Positions 10,610 through 22,868 of a DNA stretch of 64,000 nt are shown in pieces. The notes beneath the pieces were generated by a model. That model searched no databases and was not told the origin of the DNA. It worked only from the letters and a program-made list of their open reading frames with translations. The stretch is from Heliocidaris erythrogramma (taxonomy: Eukaryota; Echinodermata; Echinoidea; Camarodonta; Echinometridae), in contig CM046857.1 of the NCBI GenBank assembly GCA_025617745.1, positions 29,358,094-29,422,093 of the forward strand, given 5' to 3'. Position 1 is the stretch's first letter. Each line of letters starts with the position of its first letter. A program made the position numbers and the translations under genes.

Positions 10610-10751
10610 GATGTATCCTGCTTCTTTGTTAGTACGAGTGAGTCAAGATACTACTGTGAAGGTGATTTTGTTATCCCCCGTGCTTTAGAATCTAATTTCA
10701 ACACATTGCATATATTACAGAGTGAGGGGTTGTTGGTTGATGGACTCTTTA

Positions 10752-11240
10752 TTATACCCCCACCAAACGAAGTTTGAAGGGGGTATATAGGAATCAGTCA
10801 ACGGTTGGGCGGTCGGGCGGTCGGTCGTGCAAATCTTGCGGATCGAACTACTTTCTCAGTTTTCGACCAAAGCTCATGAAATTTGGTACACACATTGGTC
10901 TTGGTGGGAAGATGTGCAAGACATATTTTTCGGATGAGTCAGAATCTGCGTTGCCATGGTTAACGGCATATTTATGGCAGAAAATCAAGGAAATACCTTG
11001 CAGATCGAACTACTTCCTCAGTTTTTGACCGAAAGTCATGAAATTTGGTACACACATTGGTCTTACTGGGAAGATGTGCAAGACATATTTTTTTGATTTG
11101 TCAGAAGCTGCGTTGCCATGGAAACGGCATATCTATGGCAGTAAATCAGGGAAAAATCTTGTGGATCAAACTACTTCCAAGTCAAGAAAGGCTGTTGTCA
11201 CTGGGCGGGGGTATTAATCATCATCTTCAGTGATATTTCT
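10752..11240. repeat. Tandem-unit dispersed repeat (ATACCCCCACC family)
   Basis: It starts TATACCCCCACCAAACGAAG and ends GGCGGGGGTATTAAT, giving short GC-rich inverted ends. A GGGCGGTC-type microsatellite follows. Then come about two and a half degenerate units of roughly 145 bp, each with a GAACTACTT...CATGAAATTTGGTACAC core and a GTTGCCATGG segment. Architecture resembles the repeats at 37765-38055 and 58446-59412. Confidence 0.7.
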
Positions 11241-11338
11241 AGTTTACATAGTATATACAGAAAAGTTATTGAATTGTATGAGGGCCAGTCCAAGCTGCTG
11301 TGTACCATACCTTACTTATCACATCTTACAATTTTGTC

Positions 11339-11634
11339 TACTGTAAACGCTGTTATTCTTGCGCGATTAAATTTTTGCGCTGAGCGACCCCAAAACGTAT
11401 ACTCCATTTGATTAATTTACACACACGCAGTCCATTCAAATGCATACGGCATGCGCAAATACACACGCTCAAAATGATTTGGGGACACACACATATTAAT
11501 GTGCTGAAGCGCGCAATTCAACCCGCATAGGTAACCAGGCTAATATTTTCACGAGTTCTAGAATTCGCGCCCGCCAAAAATAGCGCAAAATTCGCGAAAA
11601 TTAATGTACCGCAAATATTTCTGCATTTACAGTA
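11339..11634. mobile_element. MITE with TACTGTAAA ends
   Basis: Termini TACTGTAAACGC and GCATTTACAGTA are inverted, and the interior is rich in GCGCGAAAAT-like motifs. A relative with the same ends lies at 57537-57776. Confidence 0.65.
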
Positions 11635-11761
11635 TCTGATGATTGATTCAAGCTGATAGCTCTCCTGGAGTTTGTATCAGACAAAATATCAAGGGTTCCA
11701 TAATAATGTAGAAGTTTGAACGTACGATATAGGGCATACATATATAGAAATCGGTTTATGT

Positions 11762-12161
11762 AATACATCAATTTAAGTAAATCCCCCCCCCCCCCCCCCT
11801 ACTGACATATTTGCCTACAGTACTCTTACAGTTGTGTTGGAGTGTGTGAAAGGTAACTTAATTAATTTTCAATTATGCATTGTGGACTGAGGATGAGATT
11901 TTATTTTGTAGTGAGAAAGAGATCTAATTTTCAGCTGAAAGGTAATTGAGTAAATGATAAAGGTAAATGATGTATAAAAGTACAGTGTATAAAGTGGAAG
12001 GTGGTGACATGTGATTGATGTGTTCGAGTCTTGTATGTTGTACGTCCCTTTGCCAATACACCCAAACACATGCATACATATTTTTACATTGAGCAAAAAG
12101 GAGTACAAAGTGTGAGTTTATTAAAAGTGACGATGTAATTTCATCCTTAAAATATACTAGA
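11762..12161. other. Intergenic, no gene seen
   Basis: A poly-C run near 11785-11800, otherwise AT-rich unique-looking sequence without a recognisable gene. Confidence 0.4.
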
Positions 12162-12322
12162 TACAGTCAAACCTGCTTTAGCGACCACCTGTCTATAAAG
12201 ACCACAATTTTTGTTTCCCTTGAAAAGTGTTTCTCATTGAAATGTGTATTAAAGGACCCTGTACATAAAGACCGCTTTTCTTGTCTCCCTTGAGTGGTCT
12301 TTATAGACAGGTTTCACTGTAG
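12162..12322. mobile_element. Palindromic MITE, copy 1
   Basis: Inverted ends TACAGTCAAACCTG and CAGGTTTCACTGTA, with internal GACCACCTGTCTATAAAGACC and its inverse GGTCTTTATAGACAGG. A second copy lies at 55917-56077 in a PDXDC1 intron. Confidence 0.75.
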
Positions 12323-12359
12323 TATAAATATTTTAAAAAGAAAGAGGAATAAAAGAAAG

Positions 12360-13064
12360 CTCTGCCTGAACATAAAGGTTGCTTGAAGATTGGCAATCTC
12401 AGAATTCTCAGGGGGACAACAGCCACCTAAGGATTGAGCGCGAATTTTTAGTTTATTAAAAATGATAATGTAATTTTGTATTGTATTAAATATGTATCAA
12501 ACATTCAACAACAAAAACAAGAACAACTCGCTACTTGAATATGAGGTGGCTGTTGCTTGAAGATTGGCAATTTCAAAATTCTCAGGGGGACATTAGCCCC
12601 ATAAGGCTAGCCCCCCCCCCCCCCCCCCCACCTCTGTGTTTTAAAATGCTGAAAAAATCCTTGGCTGATAAAGGGAACCCCTCCCTCCCAGCTCAGGTGC
12701 TTTGGAAATAAAATGGAATGGTTATTTTCAGGTTTTACAAATTGCTTAAATTTTCTTGGATTAGAAGGAGATCGGGGTAAGCCCCTAGCCTGCTTTTTCG
12801 GTATAAAAACTGAACAAAATGTGTAAAACCTGGGCTTGAAGGCTGGACAACCCCTCCGTTCTTTTGCTTCCAAAATGTAACAGAATGAAAAGCTCATCTG
12901 CTTTTCGTATTTGAAATGTGTAGCCAGACTACTATTTTTCCATCATGTGATTGATTCACTGATCTTAACCAATCCAGAGCATACATAAATGTAAGAGTTT
13001 GGGGGGGGGGGGGGGCTGTACCAATAATTTAAAATAAATGTACCAATAACCTGACAATCTTCAC
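12360..13064. repeat. Intergenic with a degenerate direct duplication
   Basis: GCTTGAAGATTGGCAAT followed by CTCAGGGGGACA occurs twice (near 12381 and 12553), about 170 bases apart. Poly-C (12609-12628) and poly-G (12999-13015) runs follow. No gene is recognised. Confidence 0.5.
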
Positions 13065-14145
13065 CTATTGGGGCAGCGAGGTGCCAAATTATGTAATTTT
13101 CATACGTTTTCTTGTGTATTTTGACAAGGAAATAACATATTTAAAGGAGAATTAACCCTGAGTACAAATTTACTTATATTGAAAGGTGTAATATATTCCT
13201 ACTTATTGGCCTAAATCATTTTCTAATAAGATATCAGAAAAGGGTATAAATAAAGATATTCCAACACCCGGTATCGTCTCCTACTCATTTACATGGGGGT
13301 TGCCATTTTCTTGCTGATTTGGATTTGTACATGAACCATTGAGAAATGTTCCGGTCAGGAAGATATTTTGAATCCAAGACCTAAATTGCTTTTCTCATTA
13401 CCTAAAATCCCATATGTGACGAAAAATATAAAGTGGGTGTTTACATGATTTATAAAAATTAAATCTTTATAATGATACTTTTAAATTGTCTGGTTTTGCT
13501 TAACAAAAATCTATTTTCTTGGGTTTGCCAAACAGAGCAGTATGCAGCATGCATTCTGACTTTTCAAGTCCCATTATCCGAAAGCAGGTGAATGCATAGT
13601 TTGCTGCTATAGATGCTCAGGGAAGAAGCATCCATAAAATTTGAATTAATTTGCTCCGTCCATTGCGTCACAGTATCTAGAAAATAGATTTATATTAAGC
13701 GAATATCGATTTTCAACAGAAATATATAAGGAAATCTTCAGTTTAAAAATAAATTGACATATCTATTCTATATTTTTAATCTCAAATGGGTTTTTAATTT
13801 TGAAAAAGGCAATTGGGCATTTGGATTAAGAAAATCTTCTTGTACACATAAAAATATGGCAGCCCCCATGTATTGCTAGCAGACGATACATATTGCTAGC
13901 AGATGATAAATTTTGCTCAGAAAATCTTGATTCGTATCGATCTCGTATATTTTGACGCGAAGCCATATAGTCTAACAAGTAGGAATAAATAACACCTTTC
14001 AACACTATCGTCTTTATTGTTTGAGGTTAATTCTCCTTTAAACGCATAATATTGTCATTTTTCTCTCGCTCTCTTCGCTCACTCACATATTTTAGAACCT
14101 GAAAGTTGGTATTTGGGGTAAGTAGCGTTAGCCCCGCTTGCGTAT
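13065..14145. repeat. GGGCAGCGAGG-family repeat split by a MITE
   Basis: The left part begins GGGGCAGCGAGGTGCC; the right part contains GTTGGTATTTGGGGTAAGTA and GTTAGCCCC. In other copies (18415-18560, 25625-25990) these halves are contiguous, so the element at 13141-14041 inserted into a pre-existing copy. Confidence 0.55.
13141..14041. mobile_element. TTAA-flanked MITE
   Basis: Starts TTAAAGGAGAATTAACC and ends GGTTAATTCTCCTTTAA, with TTAA at 13141-13144 and 14038-14041. Inverted similarity continues through CCTACTTATT/AAGTAGGAAT. The first twelve bases match the termini of the 5907-6494 element, while the interiors differ. Confidence 0.75.
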
Positions 14146-14499
14146 TTAAGACGATTATATGCTTCATTTTGTTTCTTTTTTTAATATTTGATTATAGGAC
14201 GAAAGACATCTTGTTTTGTCAAGGAAAGTACACAAGATTTCCCTCAAATACACTTGCAAGTAATCATTTTCCAAACAACGTTATTCACTTAATCTTTATT
14301 TTCTTCTTGAAATATTCTGAGCTTTAGTTTTTGCAAAAAAATATTGATTACTGATTTTCGCAAACTACCTTCATGAAACCAGCGCTAGAAATATTACAGG
14401 AAATCAAACTCGGCAACGTTGTTTTTCACATTCATTTTATTCAAGATAATTTAAAAATCTGTCTCGTGTATTTGGGCATCAATAATTATGCATGAGTAG

Positions 14500-14858
14500 C
14501 AGGGGCGGATACAGGATTTTCAGAAAGGGGGGGGGGTGCACACTGAGAAGGGGCGGATGCAGGATTGAGTAAAAGAGGGGGCACAAAAATGAAAGTTTGT
14601 CAAAACGTTGACCCGTATTTTTTGGGTCTCGCCAGTTACTCCAAAAGTCGCTCAAAAAATTTTCGCCAAACTTCAAAAAAACGCTCAGTAAAGGGGTTAT
14701 GGGGCCCAGTTTCCCTCCATAATTCCCTGACAAGCAAAAAAAAAAAAAAAAAGCCAAGAAAGACGGCGCCAAGTAAAAAAAAAAAAAAAAGGGGGGGGGG
14801 GGTCCGGACCCCCCCGAGCCCCCCCCCCCCCCCCCCCCCCCCTCTGGATCCGCCTATG
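14500..14858. repeat. GGCGGATCC-family dispersed repeat, copy 1
   Basis: Bounded by GGGCGGATACAGG and its inverse CTGGATCCGCC. Contains AATTCCCTGACAAGCAAAA and long A, G and C homopolymers. Copies lie at 18640-18910 and, inverted, at 30469-30660. Long open frames across it come from the homopolymers and are not genes. Confidence 0.65.
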
Positions 14859-15338
14859 AGTAGCAACGACAAAGATTTTGGAAAGGATATGCCAATTTTC
14901 CTGGTACTAGCGTGTTTACAAAATGCACTCTGGAAAGAAACGAATACAAATAAGGCGAATTTCTCTTTTCATACTACTAGTTCCTTTTACGAAATGTTCA
15001 TCTCCTGACTACTACAGGAATGAAAAAAATAATATACGGTACATTTTAACTTTGTCACCACTCGCTTCTGTATACTTCATCACCATTCTGTATTTGCACC
15101 ATATTACGTCATCTAGTTGATATCGCTGTCACGTGCGCGGATAATTAGCTCTTTATGTTCGTGAGATCAGAGTCCAAATTCCACCCAACATTTCCACTGC
15201 TGATACAGAGGAGCTAAAAATAAAGCAATTGTACACATTATTAACAATTTCAGGGTTATATTAATGAAGCATCGTTGGTATATATTCTAAGAAACCTTAT
15301 TTTAACGGATATTTCGCCTATCGACGTGTCTTGCAAGG

Positions 15339-16748
15339 ATGACGTGTTGTAAAAAGCGAGGGCATTACATTGTCTATTATTTTGTTAGCTTTGGATTTAT
15401 AGCTTTCAGTTGCCTATTCGCGCTTTTTGCAATTTTCTTTCACTACCCAGAAGTTAACTGGAGTAAAGGCGACCAAATAATCCTGGAGAAACAGAAACCG
15501 TACATATTGTTTAAGCAACGGCCTGATAATCTTCCTCACTTTTGCAGAGCATTCCGAGTCATTCCACAATTTCGTGGTTACGAATACGATGCTATAATTG
15601 TTCAAGCAACGACCTCGCGCGGACGTCCTGCGTACTCGACTTCTTTCTCTACGTATTCTTTCACGGAAGACATATACCTAGAAGGACCCAAACACAGAAA
15701 CCTCTCCTATTATCTCCCAAGCTCATCTCGTTTTGACATTACAACTTGCGGACAAGGACTGATTGATGATGACAATTCCTTGAATATTCCTATTTTTAAT
15801 GATCACGGGAAAATGAAGAAGTGGCTGAACTCGAATGAACAAGACCCAGAATCGTCTGACATCATCCTCTATGCCCAGTTTCCGCCCTGTCCTTCAATGA
15901 CCACTGTCTCGTTCAATACAAGTGGATTTCCAGATGCAAAATGGTATTTCTTATTGGGAACTGGACGTAAATATGAAGAGGAGGACTTTATAGCCACTCT
16001 AGAGCTTCAATTTACCAAACATATGTTGGAAATAGAAAATCCTGTAGGTAATTGCACGGCAAATGCCGAGGATTACTGCGAACTTAAGGCACCAACAGGA
16101 AACGACGTGTATCTCATGTTGGAACATTCCATCAATTCTACCTACCCATATGCATCTTGGATACGTGTGTTTTGTCATAAATATGACCCATATCTTAGTT
16201 GTATGTATTTCCTTGTTCTCCCTCTGGGAATGTCAGTATTATCCCTTTTAATCTACTGCCTTCTTGTGTATTTGGGATATTGTAATTCGTCAGACGATTC
16301 GGCCGAGAACGAACCCGACCTACCAGGAGAGATGTATTGTGATACGGGTACCTGGAGGACATATTTGGGTTCCCATGGTGATATACATTCGAGCCTACCA
16401 GATATTTCGCCCCCTGACTACGATCGAGCTGTTGACTATCCTGATCACTTCAGCGATGAAGATGGGCTCGCCAATAATTTCTCGACGGAGATGAATTCGG
16501 ACATTTCTTCTCTGGCATATTTGAGCATGTTGCATGACTCATCGACGGACGTTACCATGGTAACAGATCCAGATCACCCACCCGCTTATGATTCGCTAGC
16601 CCAACCTGATGCTCAGCCTACGCAAGCTCAAAATAGCGTTGATCCACCCCCTGGTTATGAGACAGTTCTTGAGCGAAACGCGTCAGTCGTGACCACGAGA
16701 ATTGACAACCCGCCTCCATATGACTCTCTAACCCAAACTGGTGATTAG
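15339..16748 (+). CDS. Uncharacterised two-pass membrane protein with four PPxY motifs, intronless
   Basis: A single uninterrupted frame of 469 residues begins MTCCKKRGHY. Hydrophobic segments lie at about 11-34 and 289-313. Between them is a 250-residue domain with conserved-looking Cys residues and N-glycosylation sites at N121, N193, N238 and N266, so it is probably luminal or extracellular. The C-terminal tail of about 155 residues is acidic. It carries PPDY (358-361), PPAY (414-417), PPGY (437-440) and PPPY (458-461), the class of motif bound by WW domains such as those of NEDD4-type ubiquitin ligases. A role as a membrane adaptor for such ligases is inference. The two-membrane-pass layout loosely recalls plant APD1-4 ligases, but no RING domain is present. 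A non-coding 5' exon cannot be excluded. Confidence 0.85.
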   Translation: MTCCKKRGHYIVYYFVSFGFIAFSCLFALFAIFFHYPEVNWSKGDQIILEKQKPYILFKQRPDNLPHFCRAFRVIPQFRGYEYDAIIVQATTSRGRPAYSTSFSTYSFTEDIYLEGPKHRNLSYYLPSSSRFDITTCGQGLIDDDNSLNIPIFNDHGKMKKWLNSNEQDPESSDIILYAQFPPCPSMTTVSFNTSGFPDAKWYFLLGTGRKYEEEDFIATLELQFTKHMLEIENPVGNCTANAEDYCELKAPTGNDVYLMLEHSINSTYPYASWIRVFCHKYDPYLSCMYFLVLPLGMSVLSLLIYCLLVYLGYCNSSDDSAENEPDLPGEMYCDTGTWRTYLGSHGDIHSSLPDISPPDYDRAVDYPDHFSDEDGLANNFSTEMNSDISSLAYLSMLHDSSTDVTMVTDPDHPPAYDSLAQPDAQPTQAQNSVDPPPGYETVLERNASVVTTRIDNPPPYDSLTQTGD

Positions 16749-18360
16749 CTGAGGCAAGCCAGAGAGAAGTTAACCATTTCACCACCCCCTTTGTTAGTAA
16801 GCAGCTCTCGGGCTTAATGCGACACAGATCCAGAGAAATGATCCACCCTGCCTCTTACCAGCTAACCCAACATGATGATCAGCTATCATATAAGATAAAC
16901 TAGGGAGAATGTCAATGTTCACTCCACTCTGGGTAATGAAAGTGCTCTAGAATAGAATGAGTCTAATTTATTCCAGGTGAGAGTATACAAGAGGACAGGG
17001 CCCAATCGATTGAGCCGAGAGTTTTGCAATTTAAACTAATTACGATAAATGACTAATTATCATCGGATTTTATCAAATGCTGCACTGAGCACTGTATTGC
17101 TTTTATGCATCCGTATAATTATCATGTTAATCATGTTTATGGCGACATTCTTCTTGATAAAGGGGCCGTTGTTAAGACACAAACTTACAGTGTATTTCAT
17201 CGTATTTCTTTAAAAAGTATATACGTTACCACTTAAACCATGCATAGTTGCTTTTTATCTTACAATTGCATGTGATATTTTTAAGTTAAAAAAAATCAAA
17301 TGGTCTTTAAAGTGTTAAAAGATTCCGTTTGATTTCTTTTGGGTGTAACTACAAAATATTTAAAAAAATAATTTCAGTCGCAAGATAACCAGGAAAAGAA
17401 TTACAGGGTGAAGTATTTCCCACAAGATTACATGTCTAAATGATTAACAGCCATTATTCCTGCCTTCCTGCGCTTGAAAAACGCACTGAGAAAATTTATG
17501 AAAGAGTCAGACTTTATATACATTTAGCATTGGATTGGATTGGATTGGGATGGTTTAGAAATGTAGCCCGAAAGCTTGTATTGTGTGCTTCACAAAATTA
17601 ATGTTGAAAACAATTAATGTATATCCTGGTAATATCAACAAAATACAAATATAACATAATTTGATGATATAGTTTACATATAATTTAAACAAAAAATGTA
17701 TATCGAAGATGATTATAAAGTAACAAACCACGTGATGATAATTTATGCTTAATAATAAAGGCAAATGTCAACTGTAATCCTATTTGATGTATGCTTAATT
17801 TCTTCGAAGAAAAGAATCATTACAAAGGTAAATGCATCTAATATATCTATTATGTTACAACCGTCTCACTGAATGCAGATTTATTGTGTATTCTATTTTT
17901 TATTATGAATATAATTATCAATATTGTGTTTGTATTTAGTGTCTTATTTATATAATTCAGTACTGTATTTAGTAAATAGTTTGTGCAATCAGAGACTAAA
18001 TTGACGGTTCCGCCTAAGAGAGGGGAACATAACATAGGTCGGGGTTTTCTGTCACACTGGACAAATCTGCTTTCCATTATAAGTTTACTATTCTTTGGGG
18101 ATTTTTAATTCCATTAACATGAATAGATAACGTTTATAAAAAGGCATCAAATGTACATCAGTACAAATATTTAGAAGGACTTAGTCCAACTTTTATTCTA
18201 AAGCTATGCTAATTTAGTTAGAAATGGCTTATAAATGTAAAAGTTTTGGCCCGCCGTATTTTGGATCTCGTCTTATGTTCACGCTTGTTTCTTCTTTTGT
18301 AATGAATTTAATCCTTAATAATTATATTTTTGATAAGAAAAGGTTAATAAAGCTGTCTGA
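16749..18360 (+). other. Probable 3' UTR and downstream flank of the PPxY gene
   Basis: AT-rich, no coding frame. AATAAA occurs near 17753 and again near 18343 (GGTTAATAAAGC), so the transcript may extend that far. The end is not determined. Confidence 0.4.
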
Positions 18361-18414
18361 TATGACCAATATTTGTTTTCATTTTTAAGAGTGGATTTTA
18401 TTGAATATTATCCT

Positions 18415-18560
18415 CATATTCGGGCAGCGAGGGGCCCGAATATATGTCATTTCTATGCATTTGCACTACAAACAAGTGTCCTTTATTTTTCTTTCTTTTT
18501 CTTACTCGCTCTCAAATAATGTAGAAACTTCAAAGTTGATATTCGGGCAAAAATCGTCAG
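18415..18560. repeat. GGGCAGCGAGG-family repeat
   Basis: ATTCGGGCAGCGAGGGGCCC at one side and GTTGATATTCGGGCAAAAA plus GTCAGCCCC at the other. Same family as 13065-14145 and 24395-25990. Confidence 0.6.
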
Positions 18561-18639
18561 CCCCAATCACTAAAAATGTGCCCGTGGCCCTGAAATCGAA
18601 AGCAAAAACGGAATGTGAAATTATACGTCCGTTCAATCC

Positions 18640-18910
18640 AGTCTTTGAACTAAAGCTTCACAAATTTTTTTTTCCCCAAACCTTCAAAATTCGCTCAGTA
18701 GGGGGGTTATGGGGGTCCAGTTTCCCTCCATAATTTCCTGACAAGCAAAAAAAAAAAAAAAAGGGGGTCTTCATTCTAAAAGGGGGGGGGGGGCACAATC
18801 TACAAAATGGCGGATCGTCTATGGTCAAAATGCATACTTTTCTTCCAAAGGGGGGGGGGGGGCACGGGCCGGAAGAGCCCCCCCCCCCCCCGGATCCGCC
18901 AATGTGGGGG
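18640..18910. repeat. GGCGGATCC-family dispersed repeat, copy 2
   Basis: Shares CGCTCAGTA-GGGG-TTATGGGG, CCAGTTTCCCTCCATAAT and CCTGACAAGCAAAAA with the copy at 14500-14858, and ends CGGATCCGCC next to long C and G runs. Confidence 0.6.
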
Positions 18911-21039
18911 GGGGGGGACGAGGGACGCGTCCCCACCATTTGGAAATGGGGGACACAATCAAATCACCCCCACGACTTTTGGTTGAGGAAAATTAACCAT
19001 CAACAATGCACCACAACCATTAATGAATTTTGGAGTCAAAAGGCACCCTAAATGCTATTTTATTTTTCTTATCAGCGAATTTTCGTGTACATAATCAATA
19101 GGCACCCAGTCTGAAAAAGTAATTCCCCCTATATGTTTTAAGAACCATTTCCGCTCATGGTTAATGTTCAGGTACTAGGGCGTGGAAAAATTTGATATCT
19201 ATCGAATTGTATATACCGAATCCTATTAATTTCATTAATTTCATTTCAAGGAATTGCAGGCAACTATTCCAAGATATTAGTAGGTAGTCGTTGAAACTGT
19301 AAGTGGGGGTAAGTATCCATTAGCTTTGTTTCCTCGGAGGAAGACTTCTGGGCAAATTGGCATCATGAAGGGTGAAAATTACTAGCTATGGAAGTAGCAA
19401 ACTTCATTCAGCGACAAGATTAATGATACAGGGAAATTCAATAACAGCCTACAGGAAATATAAAAAAACATGTTTTAGGAGGGTTTTTTTCCCTCCGAGA
19501 GCATCGGAGAGATGGGAAAAGAAACATTGATAGTGCGACCGAAAATTTGATAAACACAAGGGTAGGAAGATGAAAAGAGCAACAGAGAAGGAAGGGGAGC
19601 CGAGAGCAGCTAAATAGCTGAAAAGATAATGCAATGGGCGGAAAGATTCAGATGAAGACGAGAGAGAGAAAATGATAATGAATGAGAGGATAGAGTGAGA
19701 AAGATATAAGGAAATCAGAGTAAATGAGAATAATGAGAGTTCAGGAGAGTGAACGGTGAGAAATGAAGAGTAGAGAATAAGAAAAATATTGAGAAATTAA
19801 AAGGATTAAAAACAGAAATTTTGAACAAACAAGAAAGTGCAAACAGGGTCATCGCTAGATGGGGTATGACACCCTCAAATTTACAGTACCTACACAAAGA
19901 GAGTAGCGACAACTCATGATTTGAACGCCATTTTGTTTCCACTGCTACGCAACATTTCTATTCAATTCCGATGAGCACCTGGGTGTTCTCAATAGAAAGA
20001 ATTCAAACGCCATTTTGTTTCCAGAAAAGTCAGACGTCCATGTCGCTACTCATTATAAAGGTGCTCAAATTAAAAAAAAATCTGCAAATGCAAATTGTGG
20101 CTTTTGGGGGAATTCTTAACAGCCGTTAGCAAATTTCAAGTAACACGACAATGGCTTTGTGTTGATTTGATTTGATTTGATTTATTTTATTGCTGTTTGC
20201 CATTCTGTACATGTTTTACATAATATCTAATCGATTAAAATTACAATATGCGTATACACATAATATAAAACAGGAATAAACTGTATTGTTAATGTAATGC
20301 AGAAAACAGTAAGCATGGTTTTATTCGCATAATTATCATGAATATACATGATTTTGTTATTTAAAAAAAAAGTTGCCCTCCCAAAATGGAAGAAGAATAT
20401 GGAAAGGGAGGGAGAAACCGTTTTGCTTCTATGCTAATTTGAATAGACATTCACTTCATAATGCATGGTCAGTTTTGTAAATCCCCGGCCTGAATAGTAA
20501 CACACTTAAAATGCCCGCAAAGAGAGGCAAAGGATTGATAATAGATTACAAAACAGTTATAATACATTGCCACGTTTTCAATAAAATCATGCATTTCAGA
20601 TATTCAGATTCAGATTTAAAAAAAGATTATTTCCTTCTAGTATCAAATGAATTTAAAAATCAATATATACTTTTACACAATATAGAGGAAGGGGGTGATA
20701 TTCCCTGATGGGGTCACCTTAAGGAGACAACTGAGACATACATCACGTGATAATGCAAACGTAAATACATGTATCTAAATGCATAAAGATGATAATGTTA
20801 TATCCTTTACACAGCTTATTACAAGTACAGTATAAATGCAATGTAGGTTTTTTAAATCTGTATCCCCCAATAAAAGTGAACAACAGGCCTATCACACTGT
20901 ATCTTGTTTGATTTTTTTACGCTTGATCTTTTATGAAGACCATTTTAAAAGTTTCGTTACATTGGAGCTTATTATTTTTTACCTATAGATGGAGCTAAAG
21001 AGATATGGGCGTATCCAGCATATAGGCTGAAGCCGGCAT
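18911..21039. other. Intergenic, no gene recognised
   Basis: Mostly AT-rich. A small inverted-repeat unit (GAGTAGCGACA near 19905 and TGTCGCTACTC near 20041) contains two copies of AACGCCATTTTGTTTCCA. A TTGATTTGATTTGATTT run lies near 20163. Short open frames have no recognisable product. Confidence 0.4.
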
Positions 21040-21043
21040 GCAT

Positions 21044-21074
<31 letters not shown>
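21040..21074. repeat. Poly-G run
   Basis: About 30 consecutive G. One of many G or C homopolymers in the window, often at the edges of dispersed repeats. Confidence 0.9.
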
Positions 21075-21075
<1 letters not shown>

Positions 21076-21654
21076 CTCTCTCAGACAAATGTGCTACCCA
21101 AGCGCGTCCACACACTTCTAAAATGGACCCGACGTCTAATTTGCACCCCTATACGGCGTCTAATCAGAAAAACATAGGCCTAGTCTAAATGGTGTCAACG
21201 AGGTCATCACGCCACCCAAAAATACCCTAAGTGGCGTATAAAGTATTATGATACCAAGTACAATACCCTTAATCATGGGTGTCGATCCCGGGGGGGGGGG
21301 GTATATATTAAAAAAAACTGAGGTGGGAGATGGCCTAGCTGTATTATCATCCCCCAATATTTTTCGATAACAGTAATAAGAATTATGATAAAACTAATAA
21401 TTATCCAAACTCATTTATGTTTGATCTTGAAATACCATCACATTCTTTGATGATTGGAAGTAATGAAATAAAAAATGCCATAATTTTAATGCGAAAATAT
21501 CGAAGAAAATTCGCTCGCTCGCATTGTTATTCTCAATTGAGGGGGTTCCGTCCATTGGCTTAGATCCGTGCATTCCTTCTTTGCATTTAAAAAAAACATT
21601 TCGGGATGCTCTAAAATGAAAGTTTTATAGACAGATTTTTGAAAAAGTCCACCC

Positions 21655-21895
21655 CCGCTCGGTCGCTTCGCTCAGTGGCGTATCTAGGGGGCAGGGGGCA
21701 CTTTGAGGGGTGCAAAAAGAGCAAAGGAGAGAAAGAAAAAAGGGGGAAATTAAGATTATGCGCCCCCAAATCCGTAGGGTAAATGCACAAGAAATCTAGT
21801 TTTTGAAGGTTTGAAATCAGAAAATTTTCCAAAGCTTTGCTCCCTCTCATAATCATTTTCTTTTCAGGATCTCGTAATTTTGCGCCCTCAGTAGG
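21655..21895. repeat. Dispersed repeat with a copy at 29610-29865
   Basis: AGAGAAAGAAAAAAGGGGG, ATTATGCGCCCCCAAATCC, GTAAATGCACAAGAAATCTA and AAATTTTCCAAAGCTTTGC-like blocks recur in reverse orientation at 29610-29865. Non-coding. Confidence 0.65.
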
Positions 21896-21916
21896 CCTAT
21901 ATAGTTCTTGAATTGC

Positions 21917-22868
21917 TTAAAGATCACATTGCAAGAAAATCACAAATATGGCAATTAATGTATCACTAGAAACTGGGAAGCTTACAGATGGCAATCGTAT
22001 AAGTTTTATGTCAACTGCGTATCTGATGATTATAAAAACAACATAAATAAAAGCTCTTCTAAGCATCTGGAATATCCGAGGATTCGCCAGAAATATAGCG
22101 ATGTTTTGATGTCGTCACACTAGGGATCGATCCTGCTTAAGCAGACGACGTCCTATAATGAATGAACGTAATTGCAATGCAATTATTTATCAAATTATAA
22201 AGAGTTTGGTATATTTAACATGACCTTATTTCACACCATTCTAAAAGGGAAAGTGAAACTGATTCTGATAACTAAAACCGTTTGATTGTAAATACACAGG
22301 AGAAGGGTCAATGATCAATGAAATAAACCCCATTTTCAAATTGAAAAGCCCTCCGAATAATATCACAGATTGTATTCGTTCCCTCTTGAAACGCCGAACA
22401 TGCCCCGGTGCAAGCAGCTGAAAATACAATGGCGTCTTATTTTGTTTACAAGTGACTGATTCCTTTATTTTTTTAACGCTGCATTTTTCATCAAAATAAT
22501 ACCATACACGAAGTTAAGAGTGAGGCAACAGACTAACATTAAGACTGACGCTAGTCAAGTAAGAGAAATAAGTGAAGAGGAGATGACAAAACAGGCACTG
22601 AAAAATGTGTAAGATGTTATGAGACATCGTCTGCTTAGACAGGACTGGTCCTTCGTGTGTCGTCACACATCTCAGCAGCGTTCAAGGAGCTCTTCAGCTG
22701 CTATATCGGGGGCTGTATTTTACCGTTTTATAATTGATAATAATCATTAATTCAAATGTTTCCAAGCGTTGAATTTGGATAACCTTGTATAATTTATGCC
22801 ATCTATGCAATAATAAGTATTAAGCCAATGTTTATTTTGATGGAATTTTCTTGCAATGTGATCTTTAA
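21917..22868. mobile_element. TTAA-flanked non-autonomous transposon, copy 1
   Basis: Starts TTAAAGATCACATTGCAAG and ends CTTGCAATGTGATCTTTAA, a clear terminal inverted repeat with TTAA at both ends. The 950-bp interior has no transposase. A close relative, reverse-complemented, lies at 46159-47078 inside the DIRS gag region. It shares almost the whole interior but has different extreme ends. Confidence 0.85.

Noticed and set aside
14565-15008. 147-residue Lys/Pro-rich frame
   Set aside because: Generated by A, G and C homopolymers of a dispersed repeat.
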